Source: Undaria pinnatifida
Lineage: Eukaryota; Sar; Phaeophyceae; Laminariales; Alariaceae
Length of the DNA stretch: 64,000 nucleotides
Direction of reading: 5' to 3'
Assembly: GCA_012845835.1 (NCBI GenBank)
Contig: JABAKD010000004.1
Coordinates: 62,001 to 126,000, forward strand
Shown here: positions 33,620-42,970 of the stretch, piece after piece
Position numbering within the stretch: the first letter of the stretch is position 1
Layout: every line of letters begins with the position of its first letter
The notes under the pieces: generated by a model
What the model was told of the DNA's origin: nothing
Databases searched by the model: none
The model's input: only the letters and a program-made list of their open reading frames with translations
Position numbers and translations under genes: made by a program

Positions 33620-34465
33620 ATGGATGAGGAGAAAGAGCTGATTCAGCAGCGACTTGAGCAAACGTCGATGAATTTGGCTGAGCGAGATGCGAATTTGGCT
33701 GAGCGAGATTCGGAGTTGGACGAGCGAGACGCGGCGTTGATAGCGGAGAGAGCGTTGAGGACGGCGGCGGTGATACGTGCTAAGACGATGAAGCTAGACG
33801 CGGCTTTCGTATTGTGGGTGGCAGCGGAGCAATCGCTGGATGTAATAGCCGGGTCATCGACAGACTGAGACGCAGCGGAGTTTTTGGCGGTGGCTTTAGG
33901 AGACAATCATTTGGAATCGGAGAGAGCACTGAGGGTGTTCATAAAGGCAGCGACTCCGCCAGGCGCGACGATGCAGCAGCATGCGCTTGGAGTGGAGACG
34001 GTCGGTGGTGATGGTGAGCCGCCAAAGTCGGACCTTGCTGTTACTGGTGCTGTTCAAGCAGAGCAGCAGCAGGAGCCATCACCGCCGGTGACCAGCGCTG
34101 AGCCCTTTCCACTGCTGTTGGATGAGCCAGATGTGGTGGATGGTTATGTTGTTTCTGGTATTGCAGTTAGGTGCGAGCCTGTTTTTTTTTTAATTATTGG
34201 TGGTTCGGGTGCTTTGGGGTTTGGAACGCAGCAGTCTGAGCTGTTAGCGGTGGCGGCTGTGGCCGCTAGCAATGGGCCGGGGGCGGTGCAGGGTATGGCG
34301 ACCAGCAGTGGGACGGGGTCGGTAAGGAGGTCGGTGTTGCAGAAGCGAGGGGGCTTGGGCCAACATGGTGCATCCGCGCATCCGTTTGACTCGGGTACAC
34401 CAAAATATAACATATCACCGCTTCGGCCGGAAACTGAACCGGGTACGGTTTGGGGAGGGGCATGA
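33620..34465 (+). pseudogene. Coiled-coil ORF with one in-frame stop
   Basis: From the ATG at 33620 an 82-residue segment begins MDEEKELIQQRLEQ and contains heptad-like repeats (LAERDAN, LAERDSE, LDERDAA), a likely coiled coil. A TGA at 33866-33868 interrupts it. The same frame continues for about 195 codons (DAAEFLAVALGDNHLESERA, then Pro/Gln-rich and Gly/Ala-rich stretches) to a stop near 34463-34465. An overlapping frame to 34655 holds a Ser-rich CAG-repeat segment. No family was recognised. It could be a decayed host gene or an element gene. The stop could be real or a sequence error. Confidence 0.45.
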
Positions 34466-34655
34466 AGAGGAAAACGAGGAGGAGCAGGGAGGTTGCAGCA
34501 GCAGTGACAGCAGTAGCAACAGCAGCAGTACCAGCAGCAGCAAACGCCTTGACGAGAGATGGGATGGGACATCATCGTTCCCCTTTGACCGTAGCAAGAC
34601 CCTCCAGGCACTCCCCAAGCATGTTATTTCGAGTGTAGCATCGCTTGATAGCTGA

Positions 34656-36847
34656 ATCATATGTTGGGCTGGGTGGATTGGCTTTTGTTTTGTTTCTTGT
34701 GCTTTCCTTAGTACCTGGTACATGCTAATATTTGACGCTGTTTGGTCAAATTGCCGGCAGCAGAATCATGAGAGGGAGAGTCAGTTGTGATGTATTTATC
34801 CTACTCGCAAACGTGATATGTACCTGGATGATTTAAACGTGCAGCAGTACGATGCTCTTTTTTTGTGGCACATCGTGATCGCTTATGGTACCTGATACCC
34901 AATCCCTGGTACGTGCCAACCATCTACTACAGCCGTAGTACAAGGCGTGACATAGCAGAAATAATATCCTCTCTGGTATACTGCTGCATCATATCAAACC
35001 GAAACAGTACGCGCATTGCATGATGACTAAATTGTGGCAAGCTTCATTTGAGACATCTCTTCGCGCGAAACCCGCCCACCGGTAGCACTGTTGTTGCAGT
35101 AGAGATCTGATAGCTCTCTGCTACTAACAAAAGTGACATTTGGATTGGTGTAAAATCCACGCGATAACATCAGAGGAAGAACAGCGTATCATAGCACGTA
35201 CTTGGTACCTGATATGCATCGTGAATTCTTGTATATTATTGAGTCTTTACACGGTTTCCTGCACATCCATTATATACAACATCTCTGAAGTATAGCATGC
35301 ACCAGGACAAGTAAACGATATTACTAATATACTGCTGTGATCTTATCCCAAGTGCCTGATGTGTATTTTAATTCAAATTTATACCAAGTATCAGGCACAT
35401 GTCATGCTTTGATGTTCAGAGTTGACCGAATATCTGGGTTAATCGTTTTCCACTCGTGGCAACTGGATGATATAATTCGAATTTTGTTGCGCGACAGCAG
35501 ACATCGGCACTATTTCTCGTTGCAGATTTGACTGAGGTTTGACTTTTGCCTTTTGGCTTTCGGGGTGTTGCGATGGGTGGCTTAATCTAGTAGGATGCAT
35601 CGTTTTCGTCGAGCAGAAGGGGGGGAGTGACTGCATATATATTCGGCGTCCGCTGTGACCAATGAAATGTGTGCCGAGTATGGGGGGGGGGGGATTTTCA
35701 TTTCGCGCGGACCCAGAGATTTTCCATCGTAGATTATCGAATTTTGCGTTTTGAATTAGGGATGCGTTAGAGATGCGCGCAAGGTAGTTGGATGTTGTTT
35801 GCCGAGCAGAGGGGGGTGCATTAATACTCGACATGCACAGCAACCAATGAATTCGTAACGTACATGGCAACCGATACGTCGTATATATGTGTGAGACTGG
35901 CTGCCAGGGAAGATATGACCCGCTGTAATGGCAGGAGCGTCCCGAGTGTCCCGTTTTCTAACTGGTCTGTGATTTTACGCGAGTTCTAGGGTGACTGACC
36001 TTCCCGCGAACTGGCACGTTTCCCGACGCGGCATGCTAGATATTTACGACCAAGGTATCAAATGTGTCGTACGGTGTCCGTCATTGATTGGCAAATACTG
36101 CTAGTGCCTGTATACGGGAGCATGATTTGCGCGATCGGTATTATGCTATTTTTTCCGGATATGCATTGATATAGTAACAACGGTATTACATTTCAGAAGG
36201 ATAAGGCTAGTTGTGTTCAATTTGTATTTATACTTGGATGCGAACTATGCACACAAGGCTATTTGTCGGGGGCCTATACCACTGGTGGAGTTGTGATGAT
36301 GTGTGTTGTTACCTTGAGCGTCGTTTTTTTTCTCTTGAATGAAGACACGCGCTACGCTCTTGCCTTGGAGTGTGGCCACCAAGGAGTTTGAGGTTTCCCA
36401 CGTGCGTCAGCATAGTAACATGCTGATTGTCTCGCCAAACCGTTGCATACGGAGACGTTTATCCGTTTGCGTTGAGTGTACTTGGATTCTAGTTGTTTTT
36501 CCATCGAAGATGTGCTGTTATTTGCTCCTTTCGACAGAGTACAAAGCAGGGGAGGCGATGTTATTGGGCGATGGGATTTGATGTGAAGACGGTGTCAGTG
36601 ATTTTGTTTTAAGGTTTCCCCAGCAGATTATATTCTTGCTTGTTGGAATTTTTCCTTCCCGTAGCTATTGTCTTATTTTATATGAGAGATTTATATGCTG
36701 AACGTGAGATTGAGACATTTTGGTACTGAGATTGCCGTCTTACCTGGGCAGTTCTTGGCTTGATCCAATAATATTTATCCAACTATAAAAGCTCGACAGT
36801 GAAGGAGGACATATTCGGTTGTAAGGACGCTTCGCTGCACAAGCTTA
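34656..36847. other. Stretch without recognised gene
   Basis: About 2.2 kb of AT-rich sequence. A GAGCAGA(A)GGGGGG..ACCAATGA block occurs twice (near 35620 and 35800). A single 80-codon ORF from 36339 (Met-Lys-Thr-Arg start) has no recognised family. The last four bases, CTTA, are the left target duplication of the gypsy element. Confidence 0.5.
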
Positions 36848-37116
36848 TGTTAAATTAATAGGTGGGGGACACAGAGTGCCCCCTGCAGGTCTGCCAATTG
36901 GGTAGGTCCTCGGAGAGTACTCACTTTCAATCTTTCGTAGAGATGTAGCTTTATTCGTTTCCACCAGAGCCCGGGATAGCTTCTGATTCTAAGGCGCGTG
37001 CCTCCGATCTAATTCCTAACTTCCCCGAATATAAACCGCCAACCTTATCATACGAAACCCATCCAAATGATCTCAAATTCGGATACCTACAGGCCTTTCA
37101 AGGCCGTATCTTAACA
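36848..37116 (-). repeat. 3' LTR of gypsy element
   Basis: 269 bp, TG..CA with six-base inverted termini. The outer flank is CTTA. The adjacent internal sequence on the minus strand is G-rich (AGGGTGGGCTAG), a poor but possible polypurine tract. Confidence 0.93.
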
Positions 37117-37979
37117 CTAGCCCACCCTGATGAGTCGCATATGCAGAAATATGGGAGATTCGGGGAAACTCCGGTTCTACGAACTAGACCATGAGTCGAA
37201 GATGCGGCTCCTCAAAACCCACTCCCGCACCTCTAACCGTCTGGCTACGGAGCCAGGAACACGCGAAGAAGAGCAGTAGAAAGAAAAGCAGACCCTACAG
37301 CAAGGCAATAGTCACCCATCAAAAACCTGCCGTATGCCGCCGGCGTGGCGGGGGGGCAGAAAAGGCTCTAGAACATGCCGCATGCCGCCGGTGTGGCGGG
37401 GGGGGGCAGGAAAGGCTCTACGGTAACCCAACCACAGAAAAGGTACTATGGCGAGGCAAGCCCTCGTCGATATGGAGGGGGACACAGGCGCTAACACAAG
37501 GGAGAAGTCATGCGAAAAACCTCCCGCGGGCCATCGGCAAGGCGGGGGGTTAGACGAGGAAACGACGAATACCCGGAATGGAAGGTGTCAACACCTACAG
37601 CCCCGCTAGGGGAGGAAGTGTTCAGACGAAAAAAAAAAAAACAAAGCAGAACAAATACAACACACAAAACATAAAAGAAGACACACAGACCCGTACACTG
37701 GTCGCCCCCCGGCTCTGGGCTGAGGAGGGCGTCGGCAGGGCGAAGTTGAACAATGACAAAAAGACGGCAACCCTGCGCCTCAGATAGCGGCGTTTTACCC
37801 GCACCCTGACCCGGCACTGAGCAGGGGGTTCGGCAGGACAGAAAAAAAAAAAAATGGAAAGAACCGCCCCAAAACTCGATGAAGACCCTCAGGACACTAC
37901 GAACGACCCAAAGACAAAGACGCAAAACTCATACCTCAAAAAGATGAAGAACTATCGAGAAGCGGTGGTGGCTTGGAAG
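37117..37979. other. Gypsy 3' untranslated region
   Basis: Between the pol stop and the 3' LTR. A CATGCCGC-CGG(C/T)GTGGCGGGGGGG block is repeated near 37330 and 37375, and there are poly-A runs near 37630 and 37842. No gene. Confidence 0.6.
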
Positions 37980-38870
37980 TCAACTGGCCACGGCCGCGCC
38001 TCGAGATTCGTCTACGTTACGTTGGATTCCCCGAGGAAACGCACTAGCGATGTAAACTTGCAAGCACCAAGAGCCTCGTACGGCTCCCGTTGAAGTCGTG
38101 TAGCGCGCCGGGGGAAGAGGGAGTTTAATCGGTCCCGGGTCGTCCAGAAAGCGGACCAGGTATACCTTGTCCTCGGTAGTGCTCGCGGTGATTTTTCCTA
38201 GCCACCATAAACCATCGTCTCCCTTGTACCAAAAGTGGGCTCCCTTGGGAAGTACGGTGTCGTGGTAGCGACGGAGCCAATCGGTGCGGGAAACACAGGC
38301 GTAGCCCGGCGCTAGGAAACGTTCCCCGTTGTTGCGGGAGAGCTCACGCTGCGCCGCCCCGATCCGCATTCGGCGGTAAAGGCGGTTGGTTTGGCGGTGC
38401 TGGTCCGGGGTTCCGGCCCAATAACGCAAGATGTGGGAGCGGGAGAGGTGAAGGTCCATTTCCCGCTCCCAGGACGGTTCGGAGAGTCCCGCCCAATGCG
38501 TCTTGTATAGCACCGCGATGACGCCACCTCGCCCCCGTACCGACTGATGACCAGTGATCTGCTCCACCTCCAGCCGTTGGAGGGGAGTCGAAACGTCGTC
38601 TTGAGTGACGTGGTACGGCGGGGACTTCTTGGAGAATTTGTTGAGCACATACTGTGTCAGCCCCGCCGGTAGGTATTTGGGCATGTCCCCGCTGTCGTGG
38701 GGGTTGGCACAGGGTTTGCAGCGCTCGATGGCCACACGCCGACGAGCGTCTGAACCAGGCAGGTCGGAAGGGAGATCAAAATAAAGAAGGTTGCTCCCGA
38801 GCGGCGAGCCGTCCGGGGTCTCGGCGGCGGAGCAGGGACCGACGGCCAAGACCTTGTATGGGCCCGTCCA
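37980..38870 (-). CDS. Integrase C-terminal GPY/F, chromodomain and Tudor-like module
   Basis: The frame opens with WTGPYKVLAVGP (GPY/F motif of gypsy integrases). A linker is followed by a chromodomain-like segment of about residues 90-145 (VEQITGHQSV, YKTHWAGLSEPSWEREMDL, ILRYW), which places it among chromoviruses. A further C-terminal module, GAHFWYKGDDGLWWLGKI and VYLVRFLDDPGPIKL, has the pattern of a Tudor-like barrel; that part is inference from shape. Together they could target integration to marked chromatin. Open as read for 289 codons to the stop at 37980-37982. Confidence 0.75.
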   Translation of the reverse strand, partial: WTGPYKVLAVGPCSAAETPDGSPLGSNLLYFDLPSDLPGSDARRRVAIERCKPCANPHDSGDMPKYLPAGLTQYVLNKFSKKSPPYHVTQDDVSTPLQRLEVEQITGHQSVRGRGGVIAVLYKTHWAGLSEPSWEREMDLHLSRSHILRYWAGTPDQHRQTNRLYRRMRIGAAQRELSRNNGERFLAPGYACVSRTDWLRRYHDTVLPKGAHFWYKGDDGLWWLGKITASTTEDKVYLVRFLDDPGPIKLPLPPARYTTSTGAVRGSWCLQVYIASAFPRGIQRNVDESRGAAVAS

Positions 38871-39016
38871 GTTAAGCGCGAGTTTGGCCTTGAGTACCTT
38901 GGCGTCGGTATTCGCCTTTACACCCTGGCGGATGGTAGAGGCAGTTAAGCGCGAGTTTGGCCTTGAGTACCTTGGCGTTGGTATTCGCCTTCACACCCTG
39001 GCGGATGGTAGAGGCA
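38870..39016. repeat. 73-bp tandem duplication in integrase C-terminus
   Basis: The segment from AGTTAAGCGCGAGTTTGGCC to GGATGGTAGAGGC occurs twice, 38870-38942 and 38943-39015, with two differences. As 73 is not a multiple of three it shifts the pol frame. Confidence 0.93.
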
Positions 39017-39097
39017 GAATTTTATACCCATGCCCAAACACCCACAGTGAAGTTAGGTGCTGGACGTAGCGCGTTGGCGAGGGCGGAGTTTCTGCGG

Positions 39098-40540
39098 TTA
39101 ACACGGGAAACGGTGAGGGCGTGGTGTACGCGGACAATGTCGTTCGCGCGCTTTTGCCCGGTCGGTGGCCAAGTCGCAATAGGCCAGGTGGTCACGGGCC
39201 AGACTCTGGTGTCCCACGACACCTTTGCGATCGAAAATCGTCAGGGGGAGCCGTGGGAGTCTGCCCATGTGGACCTCGTTGGGCGCCAAACCCGTCGCCG
39301 CGCTGACAGAGTTGTTGTAAGCGAATTCGACGTGGGGCAGATGCAAGTCCCAGTCGTCTTGTCGCTCGTTGACGACCATAGCCAGCATTTGTGCCGTAGT
39401 GTGATTTACCCGCCCAACGCCCCCGTTACAGTTGGGATGATAGGAGCTTGTAGCAAGCTTGTGTACACCTAACAGCTGATATACAGCTTGTGAAAGCTTG
39501 GAGCAGAACTGTAGTCCGTTGTCCGAGAGTATGGTGCGCGGGCACCCCCACAAGGGGATGTATTGGTTCACCAGGATATTGGCTGTACCTTCCGCGGTGA
39601 ACTCAGCGGCAGTGACGGGGAACATGTCGGCCCGACGACTGAAGCGATCGGTGAACAGCAGGATGTAGGTGTTGCCTCGTGGTGTGGCCGGAAAGGGGCC
39701 AAAGAAGTCAACACTGACGGCGATACCTGGACCTTCCGGCAGAGGCATTGTGATGATGGGCCAGCGGACAGTCAGCCGTGGGGTTTTCCGCGCTTGGCAC
39801 TTCAAACAGTGGCGGAGCCACCACCGGGTGCACACACTCATGCCAATCCACCAATAAAAACGCTCCAGCATGCGCAACGTGCGCGTGGTGCCAAGGTGGC
39901 AGGAGGCCGTCGAGTGGCAAGCTTGCATGATCCAAGGGCGCATGAGCAGGGGAACGTAGATGCGAACTGGCTCGTCATTTAGCAAGCAAGCAGCTCGCCC
40001 CGCAGAGTTCGGTTTGTCAGAGCTTGTTGGCGGCAGTGTCGGGTTACGGACGAGTAGGACGATGTCGTCGTCGGTTGTATGTCGTCGACCCTTATCCGCC
40101 AACTCCTTGGTCTGAGAGGGAGGGATGCTTGTGCGAGAGGTAGCACGCCAAAGTCGGGCGGCAGGACCGATGGCCGGCCGATAGAAACGTAACGCATCAT
40201 GGCGTGGCACGTCGGCTCAGCGTGCTGCTCTCGCTTCCAATCGTCATGTGAATACCGCGCGACGGAATCAGCGAAACGCAAATCAGCAGCGTTGCCGAGG
40301 GCGTCCGACCTTGTATATGTGGTCGGCGTGCCACCAGGAGAAGGCGTGAGCCGTAAGAGAGGAGTTCCCATATAGGCTCTGCGTGGTCGCGGTCGGACGG
40401 TAGTGGCATCCTGCGGACCGGCGAGTCGACAAGAGCAGGGGTCGCGGCGGCGACGGGGTCGGCTGCGGCCGTGGAACTCGCGACGGGGTTGTACTTGGTC
40501 CGCAAGATGGCCGAGGGGCCCCGCCGAGCCCGAATCCATA
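39098..40540 (-). pseudogene. Gypsy integrase, catalytic Glu lost
   Basis: The segment YSHDDWKREQHAEPTCHAMM (about 40280-40220) precedes the zinc-binding domain in a different frame. The 370-residue frame from 40210 has the H2C2 zinc finger (H99, H105, C135, C138), D168 in SVDFFGP and D230 in LSDNGLQF. The third catalytic residue, expected 35 residues later, is Gly266 in NGGVGRVNH, where family members have Glu. The enzyme should therefore be inactive. The frame ends at 39098 after a shift, before the GPY/F part. Confidence 0.9.
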
Positions 40541-40542
40541 TT

Positions 40543-41205
40543 CTACAGCGGGGGTGCATTACCCGTTGTTGTCGCTGTTCGTCGGCGCGTCGTCGACGAC
40601 GGAAGGGCTGGAGTGCCAAGCATGGCGGAGACGGACACAGTCGAACCGGTGGTCGCGGCGGGGGCCGTCTCCTGTAAAGAACTCCGGGATAGATAAGTCG
40701 GCTGTGCGATGGGCGTCGCTGCAGCCAGGGCTTCTGCGGAGCCCGTGCCGCCCTCGATGGATATGGCAAAAACCGAAGCGAAAACAGTGTCGGCGGCAGG
40801 TGAAATCGACCCGCGGCCGGTATAGCCTTCGGTAGTGGCGACCGAGGCAGAAACACGAGCGACGAATCTCCCCGGGGAAACAGAAAGGCCGTCAATCCTT
40901 ATACGTGGCTCGTGTGTGCGAAAATCGTGAAACGCGGTAGAGGTGAGAGGGAGCCCACCCAAGGCAGCATGTTCAGTGCGGGGCACGAGCCCACCCAAGG
41001 CAGTGCTTTCGGCGAGGGGTTCGAGTCCACCCAAAGCAGTGTTTTCGGTGTGGGGCACGAGCCCACCCAAGACAGTGCTTTTGGCGAGGGGCGCGAGTCC
41101 ACCCGAACCGACTCCTGGGATCGGCGAGGGGGGAGCGCGCAGCCCGCGGGTCCGTAGGAGGTAGATACCGCTATCTCCATCGGGGTTGGGGCTTGTCAAC
41201 TCCAC
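40543..41205 (-). CDS. Gypsy pol spacer between RNase H and integrase
   Basis: A 220-codon minus frame begins after RNase H with LTSPNPDGDSGIYLLRTRGL, runs through the twelve-residue repeats and becomes Ala/Thr/Ser-rich. It has no catalytic motif and is likely a disordered linker of the pol polyprotein. It is open as read but is cut off by frame changes on both sides. Confidence 0.55.
   Translation of the reverse strand: MELTSPNPDGDSGIYLLRTRGLRAPPSPIPGVGSGGLAPLAKSTVLGGLVPHTENTALGGLEPLAESTALGGLVPRTEHAALGGLPLTSTAFHDFRTHEPRIRIDGLSVSPGRFVARVSASVATTEGYTGRGSISPAADTVFASVFAISIEGGTGSAEALAAATPIAQPTYLSRSSLQETAPAATTGSTVSVSAMLGTPALPSSTTRRRTATTTGNAPPL
40950..41110 (-). repeat. 36-bp coding minisatellite in pol spacer
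   Basis: Four and a half copies of a 36-bp unit (GAGCCCACCCAAGGCAGTG start). On the minus strand they read as twelve-residue LGGLVPHTENTA-type repeats within an open spacer frame (41205-40543) that links RNase H and integrase. The unit length keeps the frame. Confidence 0.88.
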
Positions 41206-41254
41206 GAGGTTGAATTTTTTTTTTTTTTCAACAAGCCACTGCGGTCGTACTCCA

Positions 41255-41665
41255 TAACAGGCTCTGGAAAACGGGCCGGAAAAATCGGCGATGCCCTTGT
41301 CGCTGCCTTTGCGGTACTCGAGTGTGCAATCAAACGCGGTGACGAACTCAAGCTACCGCTGGACTCGTGCATTGAGGGTCCCCACTTTGCCAATGCTCCC
41401 CTATGTATTGTGGCCGGAGGATATGTGGAACTTTGTTCCCCTCAGTATCCTCGGAGGCGTTTGGGAACCCAAGCAATGCTGCCGGTCCCCAAATCTAGAG
41501 GAGTCCAGTGCCTCTCCGAGTCGAGCGTTGCTCGACTGATATACGCGATTTTCATAGTGAACGAAACGTCGTCCAGCGTCACAGTACCCTCGACGAAACA
41601 GGGGCAGTGTTCTGACATCGCAAGGTCAGGGCCGACGCTAGAAGCTATCTCCACACCTTCACGGC
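41255..41665 (-). pseudogene. Gypsy RNase H remnant
   Basis: Two minus frames give IAYISRATLDSERHWTPLDL, then RVQR followed by a UAG in place of Trp, then LEFVTAFDCTLEYRKGSDKG-IADF. This is the gypsy RNase H and its C-terminal connection. The usual catalytic Glu (LDLEAGS) is Gly here, and the DHK aspartate reads as Gly, so the domain is probably inactive. It starts directly after the NADAR segment; the RT polymerase part is missing. Confidence 0.8.
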
Positions 41666-41729
41666 TTTTCATTGGCCAACGCGCCCGAGAAATAGGTCGG
41701 AAACGCTGAAGGGGAAGCTTTGCGAGCGC

Positions 41730-42388
41730 TGGCCGCTGTGAACGGTCCGGTTGCGGCGCGGACGAGATTTCTTGGTTCTTGCACTCGCAGTGCCGGTGCG
41801 GAACCGAATAGGGGAGGCCGGGTGCGCCGACCCGGTCTCATTGTCGCAAATAGCTGCGCGAACGGCAGGAAGTGCCTCACCGAGCAAGTTTTTCCTCTCC
41901 CCTGGCATGGGTTGTTGGCCCTGGGACCATCCGTCCGGAGACCAATGCCCCACACTGGGTTAAGAGGGCTGGATTCAGCCAGAAGCTTGTTGTCAGAGCT
42001 CAAAAGGTGATTTTTTTTTTTTCATGGCTGAATTCTGCGTGAATTTGGCGTAGGTGCCAGGTGACACGGCGTTTTGCTTCTCCCTGTCCCCAACAGCGGA
42101 GTCAAAGTTGCGCACGCCTCGACCGATGCGTTTTCGAATGCTTGGACGAGGCGACGACATAATGAGCCCCACTGCTCGATGGTCTTGCAAAAACTTGGTA
42201 TTTTCGGCCATCATGTACTGCTCCGCGCAAGGATATGGTACGTCGTCCACGGCAAACGACGAAGGAGACCACGGTGGGAAATAGGATGGGGGCTGCCAGA
42301 ATAACACCACTTTGGCTGTGGAGTATCCGAGAGAAGGGTCAAAATCCGTGTTGAAATTTGGGCCTGCAATGTCCCCGTCTGGGAACAC
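41730..42388 (-). pseudogene. NADAR (YbiA/DUF1768) domain in LTR element
   Basis: Three minus frames together spell a NADAR domain. The first (42388-41993) has SPSSFAVDDVPYPCAEQYMM with E56 of the EQYMMAE motif, GRGVRNFD and YAKFTQN. The second (from 42003) has LLAESSPLNPVWGIGL. The third (about 41915-41850) has KNLLGEALPAVRAAI. The breaks coincide with a 12-A run (42011-42022) and a 5-A run (41889-41893). G100 replaces a Trp usual in the family. NADAR proteins are known as ADP-ribose-processing hydrolases, some of which remove ADP-ribose from guanine in DNA. In this element the domain lies between gag and RNase H, on the same strand as pol. A function in the element is inference. Confidence 0.85.
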
Positions 42389-42970
42389 CAGGCCTCGGGA
42401 GCACGACGCGAATCCGAACCCGTGGTATCTCGCCTCGGGTCTTTCATCGTTCGTTGGCGGAAAAGCGCGAGAATACGCTCCAACTGCGCCCGAAAAATGG
42501 CAAAAACCGACGGTGCCAACCCGTCGGTAGCCTCGTTGGACATTTGTGGGTCTGCAATGTCCCCTTCTGGGAACACCAGTCCTCGGCTATTTGGGCCTGT
42601 AATGTCCCCTTGCGGGAGCACCAGGCCTCGGGAGCAACATGCGAGTCCGAACCTGGGGTTTCTTGCCTCGGGTTCTCCTCACTCGCTGGCGGAAACTCGT
42701 AGGAAGCCGCCCTCATTACACCCGAAAAAAATCCAACACCGACGGTGCCAACCCGTCGGTAGCCTCGTTGGGCATTTGGGTCTGTAATGTCCCCCTCTGG
42801 GAACACCAGTCCTCGGCTCTTTGGGCCTGTAGTGTCCCCCTCAGGAACACCAGGCCTCGGGAGCACGACGCGAGTCCGAACCCACGGTTTCTCGCGCCGT
42901 GGCCTCTTCGCTCTTTGGCGTATAATCGCAAGAAAACTGCTCTAACTGCACCCGAAGGGGCAGGGGCTCT
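42360..42970. repeat. 230-bp tandem array upstream of NADAR
   Basis: Three copies of about 227-233 bp, with starts near 42390, 42623 and 42850. Each contains a CAGGCCTCGGGAGCA block, an ACGGTGCCAACCCGTCGGTA block and two TGTCCCC..GGGAACACCAG words. The last unit runs directly into the NADAR reading frame, so the domain follows the array without a gap. Confidence 0.88.

Noticed and set aside
42211-42866. N-terminal extension of the NADAR protein encoded by the 230-bp array
   Set aside because: The array units are not multiples of three, and the frames change between units without a conserved peptide.
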